A DNA stretch of 64,000 nt, taken from Collinsella stercoris DSM 13279. Its GTDB lineage: Bacteria > Actinomycetota > Coriobacteriia > Coriobacteriales > Coriobacteriaceae. The position numbers and the translations under genes are program-made. Of this stretch, positions 27,285-36,243 are shown one piece after another (within the stretch, counting starts at the first letter, position 1; each line of letters opens with the position of its first letter). The notes under the pieces are model-generated. The model was not told the DNA's origin. It was given only the letters and a program-made list of their open reading frames with translations, and did not search any database. Location of the stretch: contig NZ_CP085935.1 of NCBI RefSeq assembly GCF_020735465.1, forward strand, positions 992,001-1,056,000, in the 5' to 3' direction.

Positions 27285-28123
27285 AAGAAGTGCAGGACGC
27301 TGCCGTCGAAACCGGAAACCGCGTGGCAAACGACTCATCCTCTCACCTTCGCCTCGTCGACATGCACCGTCATTTGGATCGCATAGAAAACTGCCCTGAT
27401 GTTGCCGGGGAGGCCGCCGAGCGCGGAGTCGCGATATTTTGCACAACAGTCACGCCCTACGATGCTCTGCGCGCAGAGGAGCTCTTCGCCTGCTGCGACA
27501 ACGTGCGTGTGGGAATTGGACTCCATCCATGGTGGGTGGGCAGCGCAGCCCAAGGGAGCGATGCGGACCCGGAGCGACTCATTGAGCACACGGCTACCAT
27601 GGCCGCGCAAAATGACTACATTGGAGAAATCGGACTCGACCTCTCCCCTGCACATGCGCACAACGCCACCGCGCAAGTTGCTGCGTTCGAGCGGATTGCC
27701 CGCTCGTGCGCCGAGCACCCGCGAAGTGAACGCGTCATCTCCCTGCACGCCGTACGCTCGACGGACAAAGCACTCGACGTCCTGGAACGGTATGACCTGC
27801 CTCGCCAGACGGCTTGTATATTCCAATGGTTCTCCGGCACCGCGGATGACCTCGCGCGACTGCGCCGCCTCGGGTGCTACATCTCCGTCAACGAGCGCAT
27901 GCTCGCCACGCGGCGCGGACGCGAATACGCGCGGCAGATACCCGCTGAGCGCCTTTTGCTGGAAACCGACGCCCCCGAGCAATTAGACACGCCTTACACC
28001 GCGGTCAAAATCGAGGCTTCGCTCGCGCACGCGCTGCACAAACTCGCCATCCTCCGCGGCACCGATGAGCATGAGCTCGGCTGCCTGATTTTGCGCACAA
28101 GCTCCCAGCTCATCAACTTGTAG
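27281..28123 (+). CDS. TatD-family metal-dependent hydrolase (copy 1, one metal ligand replaced)
   Basis: 280-residue TatD-like protein (TIM-barrel nuclease/esterase superfamily), translationally coupled to tcdA by ATGA. Motifs: HxH (DMHRHLDR), GLHPWW, GEIGLD, a His strand (LHAVRS) and LLLETDAP. The position that is His in the usual HCFSG motif, and in copy 2 (FHWFSG), is Gln here (FQWFSG), so metal binding may be impaired. The N-terminus carries about 22 extra residues compared with copy 2. Confidence 0.88.
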   Translation: MKEVQDAAVETGNRVANDSSSHLRLVDMHRHLDRIENCPDVAGEAAERGVAIFCTTVTPYDALRAEELFACCDNVRVGIGLHPWWVGSAAQGSDADPERLIEHTATMAAQNDYIGEIGLDLSPAHAHNATAQVAAFERIARSCAEHPRSERVISLHAVRSTDKALDVLERYDLPRQTACIFQWFSGTADDLARLRRLGCYISVNERMLATRRGREYARQIPAERLLLETDAPEQLDTPYTAVKIEASLAHALHKLAILRGTDEHELGCLILRTSSQLINL

Positions 28124-28220
28124 CGAATTGGAAAATCTAAGCAAATCGGGCAAATCCATCGTCTCGACGAGCTTTGGACCGCATTTCAAAGAACCTCGTA
28201 GCATGTAATATCGCGGCGAT

Positions 28221-28424
28221 GGTCAAAATACCCTGTTTGTGCGCCGAACCGCTGTCGAATCGCTGGATGTATATTTTCTCGAGCGTCGGTTTCCTGCGCT
28301 TTTACCGATGAGAGCTCTGCACGACCATCAACCGCAGCTATAGCAAAGCTGGACGACCTTCTCCATCCAGGGGTTTTATCAACTTGACCCAAGCCGTCCG
28401 GCGCACAAACAGGGTATTTTGACC
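28221..28424. mobile_element. 204-bp inverted-repeat (MITE-like) element
   Basis: Bounded by perfect 26-bp inverted repeats, 28221-28246 (starting GGTCAAAATACCCTG) and 28399-28424. The 152-bp interior has no coding potential. No clear target duplication is visible at the edges. It sits in the 830-bp gap between the two tcdA-tatD modules. It could be a non-autonomous transposable element or a structured RNA/terminator unit. Confidence 0.6.
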
Positions 28425-28568
28425 ACAACGGCAAAACCGTACGTTCCAAATACATGGTGGTGCGTTTTCCTATACATACTGAAGCTGGAATGGCTCGTTT
28501 TTATACAAACACCCAAATTGGGACCTCGGACAAAATCTCGGACCAAGAGCGGTCCAGGAGGGAGTCCG

Positions 28569-28832
28569 ATGTACACGAAGGAGGAGCGCGAGGGGATACT
28601 CTGGGAGTTCCGCCAAAGCGGCCTGAGCGTCCCGGAGGCGCGCCGGCGACTGCCCCTTTCCCCGACCCGCGCGAACCTGTATCGTTGGCTGAGGATGGAG
28701 GAGGCGGGCGAGCTCGCCGCGACCGAGATGCCGGACCGGGCCGCGCGCATGCACTGCGCGCACGGCGAGGGCAGCGCCAGGTTCGCGGCGCGCTCCCGCC
28801 GCGTTCGGGGGGAGGCCGAGGTGGAGGGCCCG
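28569..28832 (+). pseudogene. Transposase OrfA-like fragment
   Basis: ATG with a good GGAGGGAG ribosome site opens a helix-turn-helix sequence (KEEREGILWEFRQSGLSVPEARRRL...RANLYRWLRMEEAGEL) of the type at the start of IS3-family OrfA proteins. After about 85 residues the similarity to a transposase fades and the frame becomes a GC-driven shadow of tcdA copy 2; no OrfB follows. I read it as a transposon remnant. Confidence 0.5.
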
Positions 28833-28957
28833 GAGCAGGCCGACCCCCCTCAGCCCGCCTGGGGATGCGTGCGACAAGCCTCGAAACTTCCGCATCATGC
28901 GGATGCCGGACGGGTGTGCTACCATCCCGGCAAACACGAAGTCGAAGGGACGGGTCC

Positions 28958-29785
28958 ATGGCGAGAGAACAGCAGCAGCCTCCTCATCCGCAGGAACAGG
29001 CATCCGAGGACTCCCTCGGCGAAAGTGCTACCTCCCGACTCGAGCTCGTGTGGGGCGCCCCCGGGCTCGCGCGCCTCGCCGCCTCGACCGTCATGGTGCT
29101 CGACTGCGGGGGCGTGGGCTCCAACTGCATCGAAGCGCTCGCACGCGGGGGCGTGGGGCACCTCATCCTCGTGGACGGCGACGTGGTGGCGTCCTCCAAC
29201 ATCAACCGGCAGGCGATCGCCTTTCCCGCGACCGTCGGCCGCCGCAAGGTGGAGGTCATGGCAGAGATGATCCGCGCCATCAACCCCGCGGCCGAGATTG
29301 CAACCTTCGACCGCTTCGTGTGCGCCGAGGATGCCGAGCCCCTCTTCTCCGAGGCGCTCCGAGCAGCGGGCGGACGCATCGACTTCGTCGTCGACGCCAT
29401 CGACACCGTCTCGACCAAACTGGCCATTGCCGAGCGGGCCCAGCGCACGGCGATGCCGCTCGTCGCCAGCATGGGCGGGGCCAACAAGCTCGACCCCGAG
29501 AAGCTGCGCATCTGCGACATCTATGAGACCACGCACGACCCGCTCGCCCGCACGCTCGCCCGCATCATGCGCAAAGAGTGCCACAAGCGCGGCATTCGGC
29601 GCCTCACCGTGCTCTCGTCGTTTGAGGAGCCGCGCGCGCTTCCCGTGACGGGCGGCGGCGACGCCGTCCAAAACACGTCGCGGCCCTCGGCGCGACCCAC
29701 CCTCGGCACCGCCTCCTACCTGCCTCCCATCATGGGGCAGATGATCGCCGGCCACGTTATCCGCACACTCGTACAGGACGTGTGA
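28958..29785 (+). CDS. tcdA: tRNA threonylcarbamoyladenosine dehydratase TcdA (copy 2)
   Basis: 275 residues; same architecture as copy 1: LDCGGVGSNCIEALARGGVG nucleotide motif, VDGDVVASSNINRQ, VVDAIDTVSTKLA, LARIMRKECHKRGIRRLTVLSSFEEPR, and a C-terminal GTASYLPPIMGQMIAG segment. A short Gln/Pro-rich N-terminal extension (about 25 residues) is not conserved; the ATG at 28958 is followed by it. Stop overlaps the next start (GTGA). Why the cell needs two TcdA proteins is unclear; one may have another substrate. Confidence 0.9.
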   Translation: MAREQQQPPHPQEQASEDSLGESATSRLELVWGAPGLARLAASTVMVLDCGGVGSNCIEALARGGVGHLILVDGDVVASSNINRQAIAFPATVGRRKVEVMAEMIRAINPAAEIATFDRFVCAEDAEPLFSEALRAAGGRIDFVVDAIDTVSTKLAIAERAQRTAMPLVASMGGANKLDPEKLRICDIYETTHDPLARTLARIMRKECHKRGIRRLTVLSSFEEPRALPVTGGGDAVQNTSRPSARPTLGTASYLPPIMGQMIAGHVIRTLVQDV

Positions 29786-30576
29786 GCACCGTGGACTGGC
29801 GCCTCGTGGACATGCACTGCCATCTCGACCGTATGAGCAATGCGGAAGAGGTCGCGCGGGAGGCGGCGGGGCGCGGCATCGCCCTTTTCGACACCACCGT
29901 CACGCCCGCCGACGCGTGCGCCGCCCAAGACCTCCTTGGCTCCTTTGACAACGTGCGCGTGGGAACGGGCCTCCATCCCTGGTGGCTTGCCGACGGCAGG
30001 TGCGGCGCCTCGGATGCGGCGCGCGCTACAGAGCTTGCCGGCAAGAGCCCGTTCGTCGGCGAGGTCGGGCTCGACTTCGGCCGGCGCGGCGACGGCGCGC
30101 AGAAGCTTCAGACGGCCGCCTTTGAGGACATCTGCGGAGCCATTGCGCACCACCCGCTTCCCCACCGCGTCATCTCCATCCATGCCATCCGGGCAGTCTC
30201 GACAGCGCTCGATATCTTAGAGCGCACCGGAATCCTGGGAGAAGACGCGCGGCGCGACACCGCCGTGATCTTCCACTGGTTCAGCGGAACCTCGGACGAG
30301 CTCGCGCGCGCGAGACGTCTGGGCTGTCACTTCTCAGTAAACGAGCACATGCTCAAGAGCAAGCGCGGGCGCGAGTACGCAAGGCAGCTCCCCCGCGAGC
30401 GGCTGCTCCTCGAGACGGACGCCCCGCCGGGGCTCGATGCACCCTACAGCGCCGACGCGCTCGAGGCGTCTCTCACCCGGGTCCTCTCGGCCGTGGCGGG
30501 GGCCCGCAACGAGTGCCCGGAGGAGCTCGGCAGCGCCATCGCGGAAACGAGCACTGCCATGTTGGGGCTCGCCTAA
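29782..30576 (+). CDS. TatD-family metal-dependent hydrolase (copy 2)
   Basis: 264-residue TatD-like protein starting at GTG 29782, overlapping tcdA copy 2 by four bases. All expected metal ligands are present: HxH (DMHCHLDR), GEVGLD, IHAIRA, FHWFSG and LLETDAP. It pairs with its tcdA exactly as copy 1 does, showing that the two genes were duplicated as a unit. Confidence 0.9.
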   Translation: MSTVDWRLVDMHCHLDRMSNAEEVAREAAGRGIALFDTTVTPADACAAQDLLGSFDNVRVGTGLHPWWLADGRCGASDAARATELAGKSPFVGEVGLDFGRRGDGAQKLQTAAFEDICGAIAHHPLPHRVISIHAIRAVSTALDILERTGILGEDARRDTAVIFHWFSGTSDELARARRLGCHFSVNEHMLKSKRGREYARQLPRERLLLETDAPPGLDAPYSADALEASLTRVLSAVAGARNECPEELGSAIAETSTAMLGLA

Positions 30577-30766
30577 CACAGAATGCAGATAACGCGGCGC
30601 CGTGCGGCGAGCTCGCGCCTCAAATGGGCATCAAAAACCCAGCATCTCATGTAGCCAGGGCAAAAGCGGAAGATTATCGCAGCAAACGGGAGCCTCGCTC
30701 GCCGCTATACGCAGCGCCACGACAATACCGCGATTTGAACTTCGAACATCTTCGCGAGCGCACCGT

Positions 30767-31441
30767 CTACCCAAAAAGACGCGGGGCAACGTCCAGAATG
30801 TCGTCCACGCGGTCGAGAATGGCGTCCGCCGCGTCCTGCGAGAAGCCGAAACGGTCCTCGCGCTTGGCAAACACCGTGAGCCCCGCGCGCTTGCCCGCGG
30901 TGATGCCCGGCACCGAGTCCTCGATGCAGCAGCACGCCTCGGCCGGCAGCCCCAGCTTCTCGATAGTGTGCAGGTAGATCTCGGGGCTCGGCTTGCTCTC
31001 GGTAAAGTCCACCCCCGAGACGATGAGCTCGAACGCCTCCGAAAGCCCACAGGCGGCGAGCACCTCGCGGATATTCTCGAGCGGAGACGACGAGGCGAGC
31101 GCCACTCTGACCCCGCGGTCTTTGAAGCCGGCAACGGCCTCGAGCACCCCGGGGTTCAGCAGCGAGGCATAATCGCACGTCCGCTCGGCAACCCAATCGT
31201 TGTAGGCGCGCGCGACGTCATCGGTGCCAAACGCCTTGCCCGCCCGAGCGTACCAATCGACGAGCATGCGCACAAAGGCCTGTGTGGACTGACCGACCTG
31301 GGCGTTGAGCTCGTCATCGGTCACGTCGATGCCGAGGTCGTCCGCCAGGGCGCGCAGCTCGTCCCAGTAGTAGCGCTCGGAGTCAACGATGACGCCGTCC
31401 ATGTCGAAGATGACGGCTTTGAAGGGGAAAGTCTCGCTCAT
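30767..31441 (-). CDS. HAD-superfamily phosphatase / beta-phosphoglucomutase-like
   Basis: 224-residue HAD subfamily IA protein: nucleophile motif FDMDGVIVDSE, helical cap, Ser motif LASSSP, and Lys/acidic motifs ESKPSPEIYL and CIEDSVPGI. Paralogue of the 32399-33079 product. ATG with AAAGGA upstream. The aspartates are intact; whether it acts as a mutase or as a sugar-phosphate phosphatase cannot be decided from sequence. Confidence 0.88.
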   Translation of the reverse strand: MSETFPFKAVIFDMDGVIVDSERYYWDELRALADDLGIDVTDDELNAQVGQSTQAFVRMLVDWYARAGKAFGTDDVARAYNDWVAERTCDYASLLNPGVLEAVAGFKDRGVRVALASSSPLENIREVLAACGLSEAFELIVSGVDFTESKPSPEIYLHTIEKLGLPAEACCCIEDSVPGITAGKRAGLTVFAKREDRFGFSQDAADAILDRVDDILDVAPRLFG

Positions 31442-31507
31442 GCGACGGTCCTTTCGTAGGACAGCGGAGGGTTTAGTGCCTGTAGGGTTGCGACAAGAGG
31501 GCGCTTC

Positions 31508-32344
31508 CTACCCCAAGATCTTCTCGAGGGCGAGCGCGATGCCGTCCTCGTTGTTAGAGGCCGTCACCATGTTGGCTGCCGCCTTGGTCTCATCGATGGC
31601 GTTTGCCATTGCCACGCCCATGCCGGCCCAGGCGATCATGGCGGCGTCGTTCTGCCCGTCGCCAAACGCCGCGACCTCCGCAGCATCGATGCCGAGCTTG
31701 GGCAGCGCCCCGGCGAGGGCATGCGCCTTGTTGATGCCGGGCGCCATGAACTCAAAGTAGAACGGCGCGGTGAACATGCCCGAGAGACGGTCGCGGAAGG
31801 GCGCGTACATCTCCTCGGCGTGAGCGGCGAGGTAGGTATCGGTACCCGCCGTCAAGATCTTGTCCTGCGGATGGTCGAGCACCTCCGCTAGGTCGCGCAC
31901 CTCGCGGATGATGAGAGCGCAGGCATCGCGCTCGTACTTCACGATGTTCATCTGCTCGCCGCGGTAACCGATGTGGCAGCGGTAGGCGTCCTCCACATAA
32001 AGGTACTCCCCCTCCGTCACCCACGGGATGACGTCGAACTGGCGCAGGTGGTCGAGGAGCTCGCGCATGATGGCGGGCTCCATGGGCTGATCGAACAAGA
32101 CGTCGCCCGTCATGGCATCCACCACATGCGCACCGTTGTAGGCGACGAGAAGCCCATGGTAGCGATCGAGCTCGAGCTCGCGGCCGAGCGCGCGCAACCC
32201 CTGCGCCGGGCGGCCCGAGGCGAGGATAAGGCGCACGCCGGCGCGCTCCGCCGCAAGGAGCGCCTCGCGCGTGCGCGGGGTCACGACCTTTTCATCGTTG
32301 GTGAGCGTGCCGTCGATGTCGAGCGCAATCGCCTTGATAGCCAT
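31508..32344 (-). CDS. Cof-type HAD-IIB hydrolase
   Basis: 278-residue sugar-phosphate phosphatase of the Cof/YidA type. Motifs: LDIDGTLTND at the N-terminus, LASGR motif II, a large C2 cap, GINKAHAL with the conserved Lys and the acidic GDGQNDAAMI loop. ATG after GAGGAG. Lies between two HAD-IA paralogues on the same strand, possibly in the same transcript as the upstream PTS genes. Confidence 0.92.
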   Translation of the reverse strand: MAIKAIALDIDGTLTNDEKVVTPRTREALLAAERAGVRLILASGRPAQGLRALGRELELDRYHGLLVAYNGAHVVDAMTGDVLFDQPMEPAIMRELLDHLRQFDVIPWVTEGEYLYVEDAYRCHIGYRGEQMNIVKYERDACALIIREVRDLAEVLDHPQDKILTAGTDTYLAAHAEEMYAPFRDRLSGMFTAPFYFEFMAPGINKAHALAGALPKLGIDAAEVAAFGDGQNDAAMIAWAGMGVAMANAIDETKAAANMVTASNNEDGIALALEKILG

Positions 32345-32398
32345 GGGCGTCTCCTCTTCGCCGTGATTTCACACAGGCGCCATGGTACCACGTGGCTG

Positions 32399-33079
32399 TC
32401 AGCGATGGGTAAGAAGCTCGCCAAACTCCGGGCGAAGCACGTCATCGACGCGGTCAACGATGACATCAGCCGCATCCTGAACAAAGCCAAAGCGCGTCTC
32501 CCGGCGCGCAACCACCGTAAGGCCCGCCCGTTTTCCCGCTGTGATACCCGGTACCGAGTCCTCGATACAGCAGCATGCCTCGGCGGGCAACCCCAGTAGC
32601 TTCAGCGTGTGCAGGTAAATCGCGGGATTTGGCTTGCTCTCGGCAAGCTCTGCCCCCGACATGACAACCTCGAACGCATGGGCGAGACCGCATGCAGCCA
32701 GAACCTCTCGAATATTGGATCGAGGGGACGAAGAGGCGAGCGCAACGCGCACGTTACGCTCGCGGAGCCCGCTGATGGCTTCCCTGACGCCGGGAAACAT
32801 CAGCGACCGATAATCGCACGGCACGCTACGCCGCCACAAACGATAGCGTCTCTTCGCCTCAGCGGAGGAAAGGCGCCCTTCCCCCGCACGCTCATACCAC
32901 TCTACCAGCGTCTTGTCAAACATCTGTTGAGCGCCGCCGATGAGCCCTCGGAGCTCGGCGTCGCACACGTCTATTCCCTTCCATGTCACAAAGCGCCTAA
33001 GGACGTCCTGATAAAACGCCTCCGTATCGACAATCACACCGTCCATATCAAATATGACTGCCTGGAACGGAAATCCCAT
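32399..33079 (-). CDS. HAD-superfamily phosphatase / beta-phosphoglucomutase-like (PTS-linked)
   Basis: 226-residue HAD-IA protein closely related to the 30767-31441 product (shared LPAEACCCIEDSVPGITAGK). Nucleophile motif FDMDGVIVDTE. Start chosen as ATG 33079; a GTG at 33131 is in frame but overlaps the end of the GntR gene. It begins about 50 bp after the GntR stop, so it is probably co-transcribed with the regulator. Confidence 0.88.
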   Translation of the reverse strand: MGFPFQAVIFDMDGVIVDTEAFYQDVLRRFVTWKGIDVCDAELRGLIGGAQQMFDKTLVEWYERAGEGRLSSAEAKRRYRLWRRSVPCDYRSLMFPGVREAISGLRERNVRVALASSSPRSNIREVLAACGLAHAFEVVMSGAELAESKPNPAIYLHTLKLLGLPAEACCCIEDSVPGITAGKRAGLTVVARRETRFGFVQDAADVIVDRVDDVLRPEFGELLTHR

Positions 33080-33129
33080 CTCTCTATCACCCGACCTTCC
33101 GCGCCTTCTGGGCGCATTGGAAGAACCGG

Positions 33130-33867
33130 TCACATCGTGAAGGTGTAGCGCGAACCGATGATGAACTGCTTGCCCACGTAGAGCGGTTTACCATGCTGGT
33201 CGTAATAATGCCCGAGCAGGTAGAACAACGGCTCCCCCAGCGGTACGTTCAGAAGCTTGGCGAGCCTCTCATCAGCTGTCACGATATTGAGCGACTGCGA
33301 ACTGCTCCGCACGGCATGACGACCCGTGCGCCCCGCGATCAGATCGAAGAGCGAGACGTCGTCGAGCGACTCGGTCTCTAAGAACTCCAGTCCCTGCACG
33401 GCAAAAAGGTTTGACTCCACCATAAGGGGGGCGCCATCGGCCGTGCGAACGCGTTCGATCTCGAGGAGATCCCGCGTGCCGTCACCAAAAAACGTCCGCT
33501 CGCCCTCGGGAACCGCCGTGATGGAGCGGGAGAGTAGCACGGCGCCGGGAACCACCCCGTTAGCGCGGCACGACTCGGAAAAACCCATCACCTTTGTCCG
33601 TCGATCATCGCGAATCTTACGCGAGGGCTCGGTCTGGCAGACAAACGTCCCTTTTCCCTGACGCTTTGAGAGAAGACCCTCGTCCACCAAAAGCTCAATC
33701 GCCTTGCGCACCGTGATACGGCTCACCGAGTACAGCTGGCTGAGCTCGGGCTCCGGGGGGATTTTCTGTCCCACTCGATAGATGCCCCGCTCGATGGTTG
33801 CCCGTAAATCATTGGCAACCTGCTGATACAGCGGCGTCGATGAGTCCTCGAGCAGCTTTGCACTCAT
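33130..33867 (-). CDS. GntR-family regulator with UTRA domain
   Basis: 245-residue HutC/FrlR-type repressor. N-terminal winged helix (YQQVANDLRATIERGIYRVGQKIPPEPEL...SRITVRKAIELLVDEGLLSKRQGKGTFV) and a C-terminal UTRA ligand domain (about 90-240) that usually binds a phosphorylated sugar or amino-sugar. ATG after GGAAGGGG. It is encoded 164 bp after the PTS IID gene; palindromic GTTATA/TATAAC sites in front of the PTS operon and a related sequence in front of this gene are its likely operators. Confidence 0.93.
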   Translation of the reverse strand: MSAKLLEDSSTPLYQQVANDLRATIERGIYRVGQKIPPEPELSQLYSVSRITVRKAIELLVDEGLLSKRQGKGTFVCQTEPSRKIRDDRRTKVMGFSESCRANGVVPGAVLLSRSITAVPEGERTFFGDGTRDLLEIERVRTADGAPLMVESNLFAVQGLEFLETESLDDVSLFDLIAGRTGRHAVRSSSQSLNIVTADERLAKLLNVPLGEPLFYLLGHYYDQHGKPLYVGKQFIIGSRYTFTM

Positions 33868-33904
33868 GCCGTCCCCTTCCCTTCAGCGACGTGCCGGCTC
33901 AATC

Positions 33905-33920
33905 GTTATATACATTATAG
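33905..33920 (-). promoter_or_regulatory. Possible promoter/operator of the GntR gene
   Basis: On the minus strand TATAAT (complement of 33914-33919) lies about 47 bp before the GntR start and is embedded in GTTATATACATTATAG (33905-33920), which resembles half of the operator palindromes upstream of the PTS operon. No good -35 box is visible. Confidence 0.4.
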
Positions 33921-34031
33921 GATGACTTTGCATCCAAACATACGTATCAAAGGGACGGCGAGGCCATCGCTGCGATGAACCCCGCCGTCTCCGTTCATAT
34001 TGATCGCGCCGAACGCTGCAAGTTCCGAGGG

Positions 34032-34877
34032 CTAGCCGAGCGCCCCGGTGAAGGCGCCGAGCACGCCGACGACCATCGTGATGACGATGAGCACCATGGG
34101 GCTGACCTTCTTGGTGAGCGCCCAGTAGTACAGGCCCAAAGCGATAAGGGCGAGCGTACCGGGCAAGATGCCATCGAGAACGCTCTGGATGGTCTGAACG
34201 CTCTCGCCCTGCCCGAACTCGATCGGAATGGAGACCGATGTCATCGTAACGGTCATTGCACCGATTACCATGACGCCGATGATACCCGCCGCATAAATGA
34301 CCTTGTCCATAAGCCCGCTCTCCTGCGCCTTCGTCAGGAAGGAGACGCCGAGCTCATAGCCCTTGTGTGCACCGATAACACGCGTGAGGAATGTCGGGAT
34401 GTTGTAGATGAGCAGAAACGCGATCGGGCCAAACGGGTTGCCGTTGACCGCGAGGCTGATACCCACGGCAGCAGCGATGACGCGGAGCGTCCCCAAGAAG
34501 AGCGAGTCGCCGATGCCGGAGAGAGGACCCATGAGAGCGGCCTTCACCTGGTTGATGGCCTCGGGCGCCATCTCGCCTTTCGCCACGCGCTCCTCCATCG
34601 AAGCCACCACGCCACCCACGAACGGGGCGAAATACATGGTGATGTTGAAGAACTCGAGGTGTCGCTGAAGAGCCTCGGCGTACCCCTTCGGGTCGTCTTT
34701 GTAGATCTTCTTCAGCAGCGGGTTGAGCATGAGGCAGAACGGGACGCTCATCTGCTTCGGGTAGTTCCAGGAGTACTCCATTCCCAGGGCACCCGGGTTC
34801 ACCGCCATACGAGTGAGGTCCTGTTTTGTAATGTTACCTTGATAGGCATCTACCTGCTGGTTCAACTTAGAAGTCAT
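34032..34877 (-). CDS. PTS system mannose-family IID component
   Basis: Membrane component that together with IIC forms the sugar channel of a mannose-class phosphotransferase system. About 281 residues, with the family N-terminus (LTRMAVNPGALGMEYSWNYPKQM), the GIGDSLFLGTLR signature and C-terminal hydrophobic segments. Start placed at ATG 34877, which has GGAGG at 8 bases; in-frame ATGs a few codons upstream are too close to it. Overlaps the end of IIC by 11 bp. Confidence 0.94.
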   Translation of the reverse strand: MTSKLNQQVDAYQGNITKQDLTRMAVNPGALGMEYSWNYPKQMSVPFCLMLNPLLKKIYKDDPKGYAEALQRHLEFFNITMYFAPFVGGVVASMEERVAKGEMAPEAINQVKAALMGPLSGIGDSLFLGTLRVIAAAVGISLAVNGNPFGPIAFLLIYNIPTFLTRVIGAHKGYELGVSFLTKAQESGLMDKVIYAAGIIGVMVIGAMTVTMTSVSIPIEFGQGESVQTIQSVLDGILPGTLALIALGLYYWALTKKVSPMVLIVITMVVGVLGAFTGALG

Positions 34878-35649
34878 CATCATCGCCTCCATCTACACCT
34901 GCAGCCGCCCCGGCAACCATCGGGCGCTCATCAAGGAAATCCAGCTTCTCGATAGCGATAACGACGGCGAAGATGGCGACAGCGAGAACGGAAAGGTTGA
35001 GGTAGGCCGCCAAAGCGAAGCCCGCGACAAAGAACGGGATGAGCTTCTTGTTGACGATCATGCGCATGAGCATCGCGAAGCCCATGGCCGGAAGGATGCC
35101 GGCGGCGATTCCCAGGCCATCGAACACAAACGACGGTACGGAGTTGAGGGCGGCGGTAACCGCATCGGATCCCAGGTAGAACGCGAAGAACGTCAGAGTA
35201 AAGGTCCAGATGGTCTTACCGAAGAGTCCGAGCAGCACATACGTGAGCTTGATTTTGCCATCATTGCCCTCTTCAGCACCCCGATCCGCCATGGGGAGAA
35301 TGAGCGGAAGAATCGCATAGAAGACGTTCTTGATGCCAAGGGCGGCAAGACCGATGGGCATGGCGAGCGCATAAGCCGCCTCAAGCCCGGAGCCGGTGGA
35401 GATGGCAAAAGCGGTCGCGAGAACGCCGCCGGTAATGACATCCGGCGGAATATAGGCACCGACAGAAATGGCCCCCATGAACAGGAGCTCAAGGTTCGCT
35501 CCGATGATAAGACCCGTTTCAAGGTCACCCAGGACCAGGCCCACCAAGGGACCAAGCACGATGGGGCGTTGTATGTAACTGGTTCCCAGCGCGGTGTCGA
35601 GCGTGCCGAACGCCGCGACAAGACCGACCAGCAATGCCTGCATCAGCAT
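34867..35649 (-). CDS. PTS system mannose-family IIC component
   Basis: 260-residue polytopic membrane permease (MLMQALLVGLVAAFGTLDTAL..., GPLVGLVLGDLETGLIIGANLELLFMG, GAYIPPD) ending in an acidic GGDDDDF tail. Start is ATG 35649 with AGGAGA eight bases upstream; more upstream codons in this frame are not conserved. Follows IIB with a 106-bp gap and overlaps IID. Confidence 0.94.
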   Translation of the reverse strand: MLMQALLVGLVAAFGTLDTALGTSYIQRPIVLGPLVGLVLGDLETGLIIGANLELLFMGAISVGAYIPPDVITGGVLATAFAISTGSGLEAAYALAMPIGLAALGIKNVFYAILPLILPMADRGAEEGNDGKIKLTYVLLGLFGKTIWTFTLTFFAFYLGSDAVTAALNSVPSFVFDGLGIAAGILPAMGFAMLMRMIVNKKLIPFFVAGFALAAYLNLSVLAVAIFAVVIAIEKLDFLDERPMVAGAAAGVDGGDDDDF

Positions 35650-35755
35650 AGCTTTCTCCTCTCTATGAATAAATCTCGATACGTTGGACAGAACAGAGAT
35701 GCAGTAGGTGCGACCAGACACGGGGAGACGAGCGCGCCCGGTCGCGGGAGTGATG

Positions 35756-36226
35756 TCAGAGCAGGGTGATCGCGTTCGTCTTGGAGTCCGCCGCCATGGG
35801 ACGGATCTCACATTCGACACCACGCGCGTCGAGCTCCCGGAGCATCTCGATCTCATCGGGCTCGAGGAAAATCTGACGGCTCACCTGCTTGGTGGTCGAG
35901 CTCTCCTTGGTGTTTCCGAGATTGATGCTTGTGATGGCAGGACAGCCATCTGCCAAGCGCTTGGCGTCGGCTATGGTCTGAACGACCACGATGAGCTTGT
36001 ACTTGTCAGTCACGCCGCTGTTAATCGCCGAGATGGAATCTGCGATGTTCTTCATAACGAGTTTGCAGCCGGCGGGCTTGCCGAGCTTAAGCGTGGTCTT
36101 CCACACCGGATCGTTCACGACGGTGTCGCTCGCAACAAGAATGCAGTCCGCACCGATGCCGTTGACCCAAGAGACCGCGACCTGACCATGTAGCAAACGG
36201 TGATCGACGCGTACGAGTTTGATCAT
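35756..36226 (-). CDS. PTS system mannose-family IIB component
   Basis: 156-residue cytosolic phosphocarrier. The N-terminal motif VRVDHRLLHGQV contains the phospho-accepting His that passes phosphate from IIA to the sugar. Good AGGAGG site before the ATG. Seventeen bp downstream of IIA. Confidence 0.95.
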   Translation of the reverse strand: MIKLVRVDHRLLHGQVAVSWVNGIGADCILVASDTVVNDPVWKTTLKLGKPAGCKLVMKNIADSISAINSGVTDKYKLIVVVQTIADAKRLADGCPAITSINLGNTKESSTTKQVSRQIFLEPDEIEMLRELDARGVECEIRPMAADSKTNAITLL

Positions 36227-36243
36227 GTGGACCCTCCTTCCGT

